Assembly (NCBI GenBank): GCA_965657165.1
Contig: CBFHNG010000010.1
Coordinates: 1-40,395 of the forward strand
Origin: UBA3537 sp965657165
GTDB lineage: Bacteria; Bacteroidota; Bacteroidia; Flavobacteriales; Flavobacteriaceae
Length of the DNA: 40,395 nt
Direction of reading: 5' to 3'
The notes beneath the pieces are model-generated. The model did not search any database, was not told the origin of the DNA, and saw nothing but the letters and a program-made list of their open reading frames with translations. Every line of letters begins with the position of its first letter. Position 1 is the first letter of the stretch. Shown one piece after another: positions 16,761 to 25,806 of this stretch. Made by a program: the position numbers and the translations under genes.

Positions 16761-18125
16761 ATGCGAACCATCCTCATTATTGGCGCTGGTAAATCCACAG
16801 CCTATCTCGTACAATACCTACTGCAAAAGTCAGAGGCAGAACAACTCCGTATCATTTTAGCGGATAAAAATAGTGCCTTTGCTGAAAAACTCATTAATCA
16901 GCATCCCAACGGCCAAGCCATTGCTTTTGATGTTTTTAATGAAGAACAACGCCACAAACAAATTAAAAACGCGGATATCGTGGTTTCAATGTTGCCCGCA
17001 CGTTTTCATATCGAGGTGGCCAAAGATTGTTTGAAATTCGGAAAAAATATGGTGACTGCTTCTTATGTAAGCGATGAGATGCAAGCCCTACACAAAGAGG
17101 TTGAAGCCAAAGGGTTGTTATTTTTAAACGAAATGGGCGTCGATCCTGGTATCGATCATATGAGTGCCATGGCAGTCATTGACCGTATCAAAGCCAATGG
17201 CGGCGAAATGTTGCTTTTTGAATCGTTTACCGGCGGACTTGTGGCACCAGAAAGCGACAATAATTTGTGGAACTACAAATTTACATGGAACCCTAGAAAC
17301 GTGGTAACGGCAGGGCAAGGTGGCGCTGCTAAGTTTTTGCAAGAAGGAAAATTTAAATACATCCCCTACCACCGCTTATTCCGTAGAACAGAATTTTTGG
17401 AAGTCGATGGCTATGGTCGTTTTGAGGCCTATGCCAATAGAGATTCCCTAAAATACCAAAGTATTTATGGTTTGGATGCTATTCAAACCTTGTATCGTGG
17501 GACCATCAGACGAGTTGGATTTGGTAAAGCATGGCAAATTTTTATCATGCTCGGTATGACAGACGATAGTTATACCATTGAGGACAGCGAACATATGAGC
17601 TATAGAGATTTTGTAAATTCATTTTTACCTTATAGTCACTCAGATTCTGTTGAACTCAAATTAAGACATCAACTTAAAATTGATCAAGATGATATCATTT
17701 GGGAAAAATTAGAAGAACTGGATCTATTTAATCCCAACAAAAAAGTTGAACTCAAAAATGCCACACCAGCTCAAATTTTACAAAAAATATTGATGGACAG
17801 TTGGACCCTCAAACAAGAAGACAAAGACATGATTGTAATGTATCATAAATTTGGCTACGAATTAAATGGTAAAAAACACCAAATTGATGCCACAATGGTA
17901 TGTAAAGGTGACAATCAAACCTATACCGCAATGGCCAAAACGGTTGGATTACCCGTCGCAATTGGAGCTTTAAAGGTACTAAACAATGAATTTAACCTAA
18001 AAGGGGTTCAAATTCCTATTGAAAAAGAGATATACAAACCAATTTTAAAAGAATTAGAAGATTTTGATATCATTTTCAAAGAAAAACAAGTAAAATACTT
18101 AGGATATAATATATTAAATGCCTGA
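16761..18125 (+). CDS. Saccharopine dehydrogenase family protein
   Basis: 454 aa. The N-terminal Rossmann motif IIGAGKSTAYLVQYL and the segment VVSMLPARFH followed by GKNMVTASYVSDEM match saccharopine dehydrogenase/reductase enzymes. ENEMGVDPGIDHMSAM-like residues (LNEMGVDPGIDHMSAM) and the C-terminal catalytic domain follow. The likely reaction interconverts saccharopine with glutamate and aminoadipate semialdehyde in lysine degradation. No lysine-ketoglutarate reductase is next to it, so the pathway cannot be proved from this window. The Lrp/AsnC regulator gene follows 64 bp downstream and may control it in response to an amino acid. A TAACTTTA element upstream (16724-16731) is only a near match to a -7 box. 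Confidence 0.88.
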   Translation: MRTILIIGAGKSTAYLVQYLLQKSEAEQLRIILADKNSAFAEKLINQHPNGQAIAFDVFNEEQRHKQIKNADIVVSMLPARFHIEVAKDCLKFGKNMVTASYVSDEMQALHKEVEAKGLLFLNEMGVDPGIDHMSAMAVIDRIKANGGEMLLFESFTGGLVAPESDNNLWNYKFTWNPRNVVTAGQGGAAKFLQEGKFKYIPYHRLFRRTEFLEVDGYGRFEAYANRDSLKYQSIYGLDAIQTLYRGTIRRVGFGKAWQIFIMLGMTDDSYTIEDSEHMSYRDFVNSFLPYSHSDSVELKLRHQLKIDQDDIIWEKLEELDLFNPNKKVELKNATPAQILQKILMDSWTLKQEDKDMIVMYHKFGYELNGKKHQIDATMVCKGDNQTYTAMAKTVGLPVAIGALKVLNNEFNLKGVQIPIEKEIYKPILKELEDFDIIFKEKQVKYLGYNILNA

Positions 18126-18126
18126 T

Positions 18127-18161
18127 TTTGTTATAAATTATAAAATAATTTAATATTTTTG
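18127..18161 (+). promoter_or_regulatory. Predicted promoter of the Lrp/AsnC gene
   Basis: TTTG (18127-18130) and TATTTTTG (18154-18161, TAnnTTTG) are separated by 23 nt, slightly long. The -7 box ends 28 nt before the start codon. Confidence 0.45.
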
Positions 18162-18189
18162 TGTCATTCTACTCAAAAAATGATAAAAT

Positions 18190-18648
18190 ATGTCCGAATT
18201 TTCAATTGATGGTATAGATAAAACCATTTTAAGAGCCTTAATGAAAGATGCGCGAACCCCTATTTTAGAAATTGCACGAAGTGTTGGGATTTCTGGGGCT
18301 GCTATTCATCAAAGATTAAGAAAACTAGAAAATTCTGGCTTGATTGCAGGATCAAAATTTGTGATTAACCCAAAAGTTTTAGGATATAAAACCATGGCTT
18401 TTGTGGGTGTTTATCTCGAAAAAGCCAAAAACAATGCCGATGCTGTACGTCAACTTAAGCGTATTCCAGAAGTTTTGGAATGCCACTATACTACAGGGGA
18501 TTGGAGCATTCTCATCAAAATCCTTTGTAAAGACAACGAACATTTGATGAATGTCCTTAATAAAAGTATTCAGGATATTTCTGGTGTTTCCAGAACAGAA
18601 ACGTTTATTTCATTAAATCAACAGTTGGATCGACAGATTAAAATCTAG
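18190..18648 (+). CDS. Lrp/AsnC family transcriptional regulator
   Basis: 152 aa. An N-terminal winged helix-turn-helix (residues about 8-58, DGIDKTILRALMKDARTPI through AAIHQRLRKLENSGLI) is followed by the RAM/AsnC ligand-binding domain (FVGVYLEKAKN, LECHYTTGDWSILIKILCKD). Such proteins form octamers that sense amino acids. Its position just after the saccharopine dehydrogenase-like gene suggests a link to lysine or glutamate metabolism, but Lrp-type regulators can also be global. The end overlaps the convergent metallopeptidase gene by 4 bp. Confidence 0.94.
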   Translation: MSEFSIDGIDKTILRALMKDARTPILEIARSVGISGAAIHQRLRKLENSGLIAGSKFVINPKVLGYKTMAFVGVYLEKAKNNADAVRQLKRIPEVLECHYTTGDWSILIKILCKDNEHLMNVLNKSIQDISGVSRTETFISLNQQLDRQIKI

Positions 18649-19337
18649 TCTCTGCCAAAAATTTGAAGTGCCCAATACATCAATGTTGCTAAAGCGCCTA
18701 GTGCAGCCACTAAATATGTTCTTGCCGCCCATTTTAGTGCATCTTCTGCGTCTTTATATTCCTCGCGAGATACAATATTCTTATTCTTTAGCCACGCTAA
18801 TGCTCTATTACTTGCATCGTACTCAACTGGAAGCGTCACAAAACTAAAAACAGTTGCAACGGCCATTAATCCAAAACCAAGTACAGCCACCCAAAATCCA
18901 AGACCAAGACCCGCACCAAAACCTAGCATTAAGCCTGCTAGAATAATCCACATCGATAGACTTGAAGAGACATTAACAATTGGCACAAGCGTTGAACGTG
19001 TTTGTAACCAACTGTAGGCTTGTGCATGCTGCACCGCATGCCCACATTCGTGAGCAGCCACCGCTGCTGCTGCTGCATTACGTTCGTGATAAACGGCTTC
19101 ACTCAGGTTTACCGTGCGATCTTTTGGATTATAATGATCGGTCAAACGCCCTTTTACAGAAACCACACGAACATTGTTTATACCATGATCGGCAAGCATT
19201 TTTTCTGCAATTTCTGCACCCGACATGCCATTACGTAAGTGTGTTTTTGAATATTTTACAAATTTACGCTTCAGGGTAGAGCTTACCATCCAACTGACTA
19301 GCGCAATTATTCCAAGTAATAAATAATAGGTTCCCAT
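18645..19337 (-). CDS. Neutral zinc metallopeptidase (YugP family)
   Basis: 230 aa. The N-terminal membrane helix (residues 3-20) is followed by the metal-binding site AAHECGHAVQHA (HExxH at residues 96-100). Two long hydrophobic segments (about 118-165) and a further C-terminal helix complete the normal YugP-type layout. It is a membrane-embedded protease of unknown substrate. It lies 68 bp downstream of the SemiSWEET gene with its own -7 box (19365-19372). Confidence 0.92.
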   Translation of the reverse strand: MGTYYLLLGIIALVSWMVSSTLKRKFVKYSKTHLRNGMSGAEIAEKMLADHGINNVRVVSVKGRLTDHYNPKDRTVNLSEAVYHERNAAAAAVAAHECGHAVQHAQAYSWLQTRSTLVPIVNVSSSLSMWIILAGLMLGFGAGLGLGFWVAVLGFGLMAVATVFSFVTLPVEYDASNRALAWLKNKNIVSREEYKDAEDALKWAARTYLVAALGALATLMYWALQIFGRD

Positions 19338-19364
19338 AAGATTTGTTTTTTAGATTTTGTACAT

Positions 19365-19372
19365 CAAAAATA
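19365..19372 (-). promoter_or_regulatory. Predicted -7 box of the metallopeptidase gene
   Basis: TATTTTTG on the minus strand, 27 nt before the start codon at 19337. Confidence 0.45.
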
Positions 19373-19405
19373 ACACCAATTCTTCAAAAAGTGAAATTTT
19401 GACCG

Positions 19406-19678
19406 TTAAGGTTTTCTGTATTTAAAAATGAATACCAAAATAATAAATGCCAAAACCATTGTAATAGTGTTGGCCAAAATCATTGATAAGCTTTCTTTGT
19501 AGATTCCATAAATCAACCAACATACAATACCAATAAAAAATAATGTGAATGTTGTCATTGAAAATGCTGAAACATCTTTCGTTTTCCAGGTTTTATACAC
19601 TTGGGGGAAAAACGAATAGGTGGTTAGCGCTGCAGCCAACAACCCAATGCCTTCTATAAAATCTATATTACCCAACAA
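19406..19678 (-). CDS. SemiSWEET-type sugar transporter (PQ-loop)
   Basis: 90 aa with three transmembrane helices, the size of a bacterial SemiSWEET that works as a dimer. The SFFPQVYKTWKTKDVSAFS segment is the PQ-loop signature of the family. SemiSWEETs move mono- or disaccharides by facilitated diffusion; the substrate here is not known. The start overlaps the end of leuS by 11 bp, so it is likely expressed from the leuS transcript, without an obvious functional link. Confidence 0.92.
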   Translation of the reverse strand: MLGNIDFIEGIGLLAAALTTYSFFPQVYKTWKTKDVSAFSMTTFTLFFIGIVCWLIYGIYKESLSMILANTITMVLAFIILVFIFKYRKP

Positions 19679-22484
19679 TGTTTACAATTTTACCGGGAAC
19701 AACAATCACTTTTTTTGGAACACGCCCATCTAATTGTGCTATGGTTTTTTCGTGTGCCATCACTGTTTTCTCAATTTCTTCTTTGCTTAAATCTAAAGGT
19801 AATTCCAATGTAAAACGCATTTTACCATTAAAAGAAATAGGATAGTTTTTAGAACTTTCTACTAAATGCTTAGGCTCGAAAATTGGAAATTCAGCTATTG
19901 AAATGGAGGACTGATGACCAAGTTTTGACCAGAGTTCTTCGGCAATATGTGGTGCGTATGGCGAAATCAAAATTAAAAGAGATTCCAAAACCTCACGATT
20001 TGTACACTTCTGAACACTCAATTCGTTAACGGCAATCATAAAATTAGAAACCGATGTATTAAACGAAAATTGCTCAATGTCTTCAGTTACTTTTTTTATG
20101 GTTTTATGGAGTGTTTTTAGGTTGTCCTTAGTTGGCTGAGCATCATTTACTTTTAAACCAGAATCTCCCATATACAATTTCCATAATTTTTTTAGAAAAC
20201 TTGATACTCCAGTAATCCCTGCGGTATTCCAAGGCTTATATTGCTCCAATGGCCCCAAAAACATCTCATATAACCGTAAGGCGTCTGCTCCATAGGTTTC
20301 ACAAATTTCATCTGGATTGACCACATTATATTTCGATTTTGACATTTTCTCAACCTCGCGTTTGACCTTAAAACTCCCATCGTCAGATAACATAAATTCT
20401 GCATCAGAAAATTCTTTTCGCCACGATTTGAACGCCTCAATGTCCAATTCGTCAGAAGCATTTACAAAACTGACATCAGCATGAATGTATTGTACGTTTT
20501 TATCATTAATTTGATCATTGGAAACAAAAGTATTGCTGCCTTCAACTCGAGCAACAAAAGCACTAGTTCCTAAAATCATCCCTTGATTGATCAATTTTTT
20601 TGCAAATTCATCCTTAGGTAAATAGCCTCTATCAAATAGAAATTTTTGCCAAAAACGTGCATACAATAAATGTCCCGTTGCGTGCTCGCTCCCACCAATG
20701 TACAAATCTACTTCTTGCCAATAATTAAGTGCCTCTTGACTTGCAAATTCATCCGTATTGTGAGGATCCATATAACGGTTAAAATACCAGGAGCTCCCTG
20801 CCCAACCTGGCATGGTATTGAGCTCTAATGGAAATACTGCTTTATGGTCTATTTCAGAATTATGGACGATTGTATTTTTTTGAGTATCCCAAGCCCAAAC
20901 CTCAGCACGCCCCAAAGGAGGCTCTCCTTCTTCCGTTGGTAAATATTTTTCGACCTCTGGAAGTGAAATTGGCAAATATTTTTGATCTATCATTTGCGGC
21001 ATCCCTTCTACATAATACACTGGAAAAGGCTCTCCCCAATAGCGCTGTCTAGAAAAAACCGCATCACGTAAACGATAGTTGATTTTACCTTCTCCATGAT
21101 TGATTTTTTCTAGCGCTTCAATTGCTAATTTTGTTGCTGCCTTAAAATCTAATCCGTCCAAAAATTGACTGTTTGCAATTTTGGTATTTGATTTATCAGT
21201 AAATGCTTCTTTTGAAATATCAGTATCGTAAAAAATATTTGGAATAGAAATATCAAAATGTTTTGCAAAATCATAATCCCTTTGATCACCACAAGGTACA
21301 GCCATTACAGCACCTGTTCCGTAACCTGCAAGGACATAATCTCCAATCCAAATAGGGATGGGTTCTTTTGTAAATGGATGCTCGGCATAAGCTCCAGTAA
21401 AAACACCAGAAATGGTTTTTACATCCGCCATTCGCTCACGCTCACTTCGTTTTGAAGTGGCTAAAATATAGTCTTCAACTGCTGGCCGTTGCGCATCTGT
21501 TGTAATGGTATTTACAAGTTCATGTTCTGGAGCCAATGTCATAAATGAAACTCCAAAAATTGTATCGGGTCTCGTGGTAAAAACTTCAATTTTTGCATCA
21601 AAACCTACAACATTAAAGCGTACGGATGCGCCTACAGATTTTCCAATCCAATTGCGCTGACTTTCTTTAAGCGCATCGGTCCAATCTATTGTATCAAGAC
21701 CTGCCAATAAACGATCGGCATAAGCAGAAATACGCATACTCCACTGGGTCATTTTTTTTCTAACCACAGGAAAACCTCCACGCTCTGAAACCCCATTGAC
21801 AATTTCATCATTGGCCAAAACTGTACCTAGCTCTGGACACCAATTGACTTCTGTTTCTGCCAAATAGGTTAATCTATATTTTAAAAGAATATTTTGTTGT
21901 TCTTTTTCTGAAAAAGTAGTCCATTGTGTAGCAGAAAAAGTTGGTGTGTCATCATCGCAAACAGCATCTACGGACTTGTTTCCTTTTTTTGAAAATAGAG
22001 TTATCAACTCTGAAACTGGTCTTGCTTTGTGTGCTGAACGATCGTACCAAGATTCAAATAATTGAATAAAAATCCATTGTGTCCATTTGTAATACTCTGG
22101 AGAAGAGGTTCGAACTTCCCGACTCCAATCAAAAGAAAATCCTATTTGATCGAGCTGACGCCTATATGTATTGATATTTTCTTCTGTAGTAACCGCAGGA
22201 TGCTGCCCCGTTTGAATCGCATATTGTTCGGCAGGTAGTCCAAAACTATCATACCCTTGTGGATGCAAAACATTGAACCCCTTGTGACGCTTGTAGCGCG
22301 CATAAATATCTGACGCAATATATCCTAAGGGATGCCCAACGTGCAAGCCCGCACCACTAGGATATGGAAACATATCTAGCACATAATATTTTGGTTTTTC
22401 AGAACTTAATTCTGCTTTAAATGTGTGGTTTTGCTCCCAATAGTTTTGCCATTTGGCCTCAATTTCCCTGAAATTGTATGTCAT
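19668..22484 (-). CDS. leuS: Leucine--tRNA ligase
   Basis: 938 aa, class I aminoacyl-tRNA synthetase that charges tRNA-Leu. The HIGH motif appears as HVGHPLGY (near residue 49) within FPYPSGAGLHVGHPLGYIAS. The KMSKS motif is intact in EKMSKSKYNVVNPDE. The CP1 editing domain lies between (FTTRPDTIFGVSFM, GYGTGAVMAVP). The C-terminal anticodon-binding domain and a short end domain complete it. A cognate tRNA-Leu(UAG) is also encoded in the window, but the distance suggests coincidence. Confidence 0.98.
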   Translation of the reverse strand: MTYNFREIEAKWQNYWEQNHTFKAELSSEKPKYYVLDMFPYPSGAGLHVGHPLGYIASDIYARYKRHKGFNVLHPQGYDSFGLPAEQYAIQTGQHPAVTTEENINTYRRQLDQIGFSFDWSREVRTSSPEYYKWTQWIFIQLFESWYDRSAHKARPVSELITLFSKKGNKSVDAVCDDDTPTFSATQWTTFSEKEQQNILLKYRLTYLAETEVNWCPELGTVLANDEIVNGVSERGGFPVVRKKMTQWSMRISAYADRLLAGLDTIDWTDALKESQRNWIGKSVGASVRFNVVGFDAKIEVFTTRPDTIFGVSFMTLAPEHELVNTITTDAQRPAVEDYILATSKRSERERMADVKTISGVFTGAYAEHPFTKEPIPIWIGDYVLAGYGTGAVMAVPCGDQRDYDFAKHFDISIPNIFYDTDISKEAFTDKSNTKIANSQFLDGLDFKAATKLAIEALEKINHGEGKINYRLRDAVFSRQRYWGEPFPVYYVEGMPQMIDQKYLPISLPEVEKYLPTEEGEPPLGRAEVWAWDTQKNTIVHNSEIDHKAVFPLELNTMPGWAGSSWYFNRYMDPHNTDEFASQEALNYWQEVDLYIGGSEHATGHLLYARFWQKFLFDRGYLPKDEFAKKLINQGMILGTSAFVARVEGSNTFVSNDQINDKNVQYIHADVSFVNASDELDIEAFKSWRKEFSDAEFMLSDDGSFKVKREVEKMSKSKYNVVNPDEICETYGADALRLYEMFLGPLEQYKPWNTAGITGVSSFLKKLWKLYMGDSGLKVNDAQPTKDNLKTLHKTIKKVTEDIEQFSFNTSVSNFMIAVNELSVQKCTNREVLESLLILISPYAPHIAEELWSKLGHQSSISIAEFPIFEPKHLVESSKNYPISFNGKMRFTLELPLDLSKEEIEKTVMAHEKTIAQLDGRVPKKVIVVPGKIVNIVG

Positions 22485-22504
22485 GATTCCTACTTTATTG
22501 CTTG

Positions 22505-22512
22505 CAAATTTA
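22505..22512 (-). promoter_or_regulatory. Predicted -7 box of leuS
   Basis: TAAATTTG on the minus strand, 20 nt before the leuS start codon. No clear -33 box. Confidence 0.5.
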
Positions 22513-22561
22513 CATTTTATTTGAGGAAGTTTTATATTTTTACCAAACCAAGACTAAAGCT

Positions 22562-23440
22562 ATGGGTTCAACATTTGAAAAACATCAAAAAAGACGATTA
22601 ATATCCTCCTACTTTTCAGTAGTCATCAGCATTAGTTTGGTGCTTTTTTTACTCGGAATTTTAGGGATTTTAGTAATCAATGCTAAGCACATTTCTGATG
22701 AATTTAAAGAAAAGGTCGTCCTTACCATTTATTTGGAAGATGAAACAAAACCCATTGAAATTAATCAATTGAAGAAAAGCTTGAGTGTAGCCAGTTATGT
22801 CAAACAAACCCGATTTATTTCCAAAGATGAAGCCGCAACATTTATGACCGCTGAGTATGGTAAAGACTTTTTGGATGATGTGGGCTACAACCCATTAAAA
22901 AACTCCCTTGAAGTCAATTTGCTCGCCCCATATGTTACTGCAAAAAGATTAGACAGTATCTCCGAAAAAGCACTACAGAAAAATTTTGTGGAAGATGTGA
23001 AATATGATAAAGACCTTGTTTCACTAATGAATAGTAATGTAAAACGTCTAGGGTTTTGGATTTTGGTCATTAGTGGGATATTCGCCATTATTGCAATGTT
23101 GCTCATTAACAGTTCTATCCGTTTAGCCGTATATTCCAAACGTTTTTCAATAAAAACCATGCAAATGGTTGGAGCTACAAAACAATTTATAAGAAGGCCA
23201 TTTGTGCATCATAATATCCGATTAGGTGTTTTGGGCGCATTAGTAGGCATTGGTGCCAATTGTTTACTTATTTACTATCTAAACACTTCTTTTCCAGAAC
23301 TAAAACTCATTGATTATCCTATAGAATTAGGGATTTTGTTTTTGTGTATTTTAGGAATTGGAATAGTCATCACATGGATCAGTACACACTTGGCAACACA
23401 ACGTTTTTTAAATCTAAAAACAGATCAACTTTACTATTAA
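22562..23440 (+). CDS. ftsX: Cell division protein FtsX
   Basis: 292 aa from the ATG at 22562 (MGSTFEKHQKRRLIS); the frame is open to 22502 but that part overlaps promoter sequence and does not resemble FtsX. There is an N-terminal transmembrane helix, a periplasmic domain (about residues 50-160, with VVLTIYLEDETKP), then three more helices of the FtsX/MacB permease type. FtsX works with the ATPase FtsE to control peptidoglycan hydrolases at the division site. ftsE is not adjacent, as is common in Bacteroidetes. It heads the run ftsX, DUF3098, uppP, truB, tag. Confidence 0.93.
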   Translation: MGSTFEKHQKRRLISSYFSVVISISLVLFLLGILGILVINAKHISDEFKEKVVLTIYLEDETKPIEINQLKKSLSVASYVKQTRFISKDEAATFMTAEYGKDFLDDVGYNPLKNSLEVNLLAPYVTAKRLDSISEKALQKNFVEDVKYDKDLVSLMNSNVKRLGFWILVISGIFAIIAMLLINSSIRLAVYSKRFSIKTMQMVGATKQFIRRPFVHHNIRLGVLGALVGIGANCLLIYYLNTSFPELKLIDYPIELGILFLCILGIGIVITWISTHLATQRFLNLKTDQLYY

Positions 23441-23474
23441 ACCACTTATACATCTACAATAAAACAAAAAAGTT

Positions 23475-23726
23475 ATGGGAGAAAAAAAACGAAAAGAAGC
23501 CGCAAAACAAAACTTTGTTTTTTCAAAGAAAAACTACATTTGGATGTTTATCGGTTTGGCTTTTATTGCTCTAGGGTTTATTCTAATGGCAGGTGGTGGT
23601 TCTGATGACCCCAATGTTTTTAGTGATGCTGTTTTTAGTGTACAAAGAATACGTGTTGCTCCAACACTCATCCTTATTGGTTTTGGTATTCAGATCTATG
23701 CAATTCTTCTAAAACCTAAATCATAA
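23475..23726 (+). CDS. DUF3098 membrane protein
   Basis: 83 aa with a basic N-terminus (MGEKKRKEAAKQNFVFSKKN), two hydrophobic helices (YIWMFIGLAFIALGFILMAGG and APTLILIGFGIQIYAIL) and the GGGSDDPNVFSDAVFSVQR loop typical of DUF3098. The function is unknown. Its fixed place between ftsX and uppP in Bacteroidetes suggests an envelope role. Its stop codon abuts the uppP start. Confidence 0.9.
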   Translation: MGEKKRKEAAKQNFVFSKKNYIWMFIGLAFIALGFILMAGGGSDDPNVFSDAVFSVQRIRVAPTLILIGFGIQIYAILLKPKS

Positions 23727-24518
23727 GTGGATTATTTAGACAGTCTTATTCTAGGTATTATTCAGGGGCTTACAGAATTTCTTCCTGTTTCATCTAGCGG
23801 ACATTTGGAACTTGGAAAATCGATACTTGGCGATAACTCTCTCCCAAAAGAAAGTATGATTTTTACAGTAGTTCTACATTTTGCAACCGCCTTAAGTACC
23901 ATTGTTGTGTTTAGAAAAGATATTATTGAAATCATAAAAGAGCTTCTGAAATTTGAATGGAATTCTAATACTCAATTCATTTTTAAAATTATAATTTCAA
24001 TGCTTCCTGCGGCCTTAATTGGTGTTTTTTTTGAAACGGAATTGGAATCCTTATTTTCAAATAATATCGTTTTGGTTGGTGCAATGCTTATCATAACAGG
24101 ACTTTTGCTATTATTGGCCGATCGCGCACAAAACACTTCAAAAAATGTAAGTTTTAAAAATGCTTTTACAGTTGGTGTAGCACAAGCTGTAGCCATACTC
24201 CCTGGAATTTCAAGATCTGGAGCCACCATTTCTACAGCAGTACTGCTTGGCATTGACAAAACCAAAGCAGCCAGATTTTCATTTTTGATGGTTATCCCTT
24301 TAATATTTGGAAAAATTTTTAAAGATATTTTTAGTGGCGAATTGAGTTACGAAAATGCACAAATTACATCGCTAGGTATTGGATTTATTGCTGCATTTGT
24401 GTCGGGCTTATTGGCGTGTACATGGATGATTCGTTTGGTAAAAAATAGCCAATTAAAATATTTTGCATATTACTGTGCTGTGGTTGGAATTATTGCCATT
24501 TCATCAACCTATTTTTAA
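23727..24518 (+). CDS. uppP: Undecaprenyl-diphosphatase UppP (BacA)
   Basis: 263 aa integral membrane enzyme that dephosphorylates undecaprenyl diphosphate to recycle the lipid carrier of peptidoglycan synthesis. The active-site motifs are present: GLTEFLPVSSSGHLEL near residue 20 and PGISRSGATISTA near residue 155. About seven to eight hydrophobic helices are seen. The start is a GTG placed directly after the TAA of the DUF3098 gene (TAAGTG), so translation is coupled. This choice gives the normal family N-terminus (MDYLDSLILGIIQG). Confidence 0.96.
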   Translation: MDYLDSLILGIIQGLTEFLPVSSSGHLELGKSILGDNSLPKESMIFTVVLHFATALSTIVVFRKDIIEIIKELLKFEWNSNTQFIFKIIISMLPAALIGVFFETELESLFSNNIVLVGAMLIITGLLLLLADRAQNTSKNVSFKNAFTVGVAQAVAILPGISRSGATISTAVLLGIDKTKAARFSFLMVIPLIFGKIFKDIFSGELSYENAQITSLGIGFIAAFVSGLLACTWMIRLVKNSQLKYFAYYCAVVGIIAISSTYF

Positions 24519-24521
24519 GTC

Positions 24522-25217
24522 ATGAAAACTGTTGAAGACTATAAAAATGGTCAGCTATTGTTGATTGATAAACCCCTAGAATGGACCTCTTTTCAGGTGG
24601 TCAATAAACTGCGTTGGCATATTCGAAAAACATTTCAAATTAAAAAAATTAAAGTCGGACATGCCGGCACTCTAGACCCTTTGGCTACAGGACTTTTAAT
24701 CATTTGTACAGGAAAAAAAACAAAGCAAATTGAACAGTTCCAAGCTCAAGTAAAAACGTACACTGGAACATTTGTTTTAGGCAGCACAACACCCTCTTAT
24801 GACTTAGAAACTGAGGTCAATGCCACATACCCCACAACACACATTACAGAAGATTTAATCCATCAAACTACTGCAAAATTTACAGGTACTATAGAACAAT
24901 ATCCTCCTGTTTTTTCGGCACTAAAAAAAGATGGAAAACGGCTTTACGAATTTGCAAGAGAAGGAAAAGAAGTGGAAATTTCGGCACGTAAAATCGTTAT
25001 AGATTTTTTCAATATTACTGCCATAAATGGGTTAGAAGTAGATTTTGAAATTCAATGCAGCAAAGGGACATATATCCGATCTTTGGCACACGATTTTGGA
25101 AAAGCACTAAATTCTGGCGCACATTTATCTGCATTGAGGCGTACCAAAATTGGAGATTTTTCTGTTGATCATGCTATTTCTATTGATGCTTTTATTGATC
25201 GTTTAAAAAAGGAATAA
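24522..25217 (+). CDS. truB: tRNA pseudouridine(55) synthase TruB
   Basis: 231 aa. It makes pseudouridine at position 55 in the T-loop of tRNAs. The catalytic motif KVGHAGTLDPLATGLL (Asp52) and later signature KRLYEFAREGKEVEI and CSKGTYIRSLAHDFG are diagnostic. It lacks a C-terminal PUA domain, as is common for short bacterial TruB proteins. It begins 3 bp after the uppP stop, in the ftsX-uppP transcript. Confidence 0.96.
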   Translation: MKTVEDYKNGQLLLIDKPLEWTSFQVVNKLRWHIRKTFQIKKIKVGHAGTLDPLATGLLIICTGKKTKQIEQFQAQVKTYTGTFVLGSTTPSYDLETEVNATYPTTHITEDLIHQTTAKFTGTIEQYPPVFSALKKDGKRLYEFAREGKEVEISARKIVIDFFNITAINGLEVDFEIQCSKGTYIRSLAHDFGKALNSGAHLSALRRTKIGDFSVDHAISIDAFIDRLKKE

Positions 25218-25236
25218 TTTTTGTTGAAACATCATC

Positions 25237-25806
25237 ATGACAAAAAAACAACGCTGTGGCTGGTGCGAGGGCAATACCCTCTATGAAAATTATCATGATA
25301 CCGAGTGGGGTGTTCCGCTTTATGATGATCAGAAACTATTTGAATTTCTAATTCTTGAAACCTTTCAGGCAGGGCTGAGTTGGATTACTGTACTTAAAAA
25401 ACGTGAAAATTTTAGAATAGCTTTTGATCATTTTGATTACAAAAAAGTGGCGAGTTATAATGAAACAAAATTTCAAGAACTTATTCAAAACAAAGGGATT
25501 ATAAGAAATAAACTCAAAATAAAAGCCGCCATTAGTAATGCTCAAACCTTTATAAAAATCCAAGAAAAATTCGGAAGTTTTAGCAATTACATTTGGGCTT
25601 TTGTAGATGGAAAACCTTTAAAAAATCGCACTATAGATTATAAAAAACTTCCCGCCAACACCCCTTTGAGTGATGCTATTAGTAAGGATTTAAAAACACG
25701 TGGATTCAAATTTGTTGGTAGTACTGTGGTCTATGCGCATATGCAAGCCACAGGTATGGTTAACGATCATGAAATCAGTTGTTTTCGTTATGATGAAATA
25801 TCTTAA
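25237..25806 (+). CDS. tag: DNA-3-methyladenine glycosylase I
   Basis: 189 aa. It removes 3-methyladenine from alkylated DNA to start base excision repair. The N-terminal RCGWCEGNTLYENYHDTEWG contains the Cys and His of the zinc site and the conserved Trp. FQAGLSWITVLKKRENF and the C-terminal GFKFVGSTVVYAHMQATGMVNDH also match the Tag family. It follows truB by 19 bp and is probably cotranscribed. Its end overlaps the convergent PPK2 gene by 4 bp. Confidence 0.96.
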   Translation: MTKKQRCGWCEGNTLYENYHDTEWGVPLYDDQKLFEFLILETFQAGLSWITVLKKRENFRIAFDHFDYKKVASYNETKFQELIQNKGIIRNKLKIKAAISNAQTFIKIQEKFGSFSNYIWAFVDGKPLKNRTIDYKKLPANTPLSDAISKDLKTRGFKFVGSTVVYAHMQATGMVNDHEISCFRYDEIS

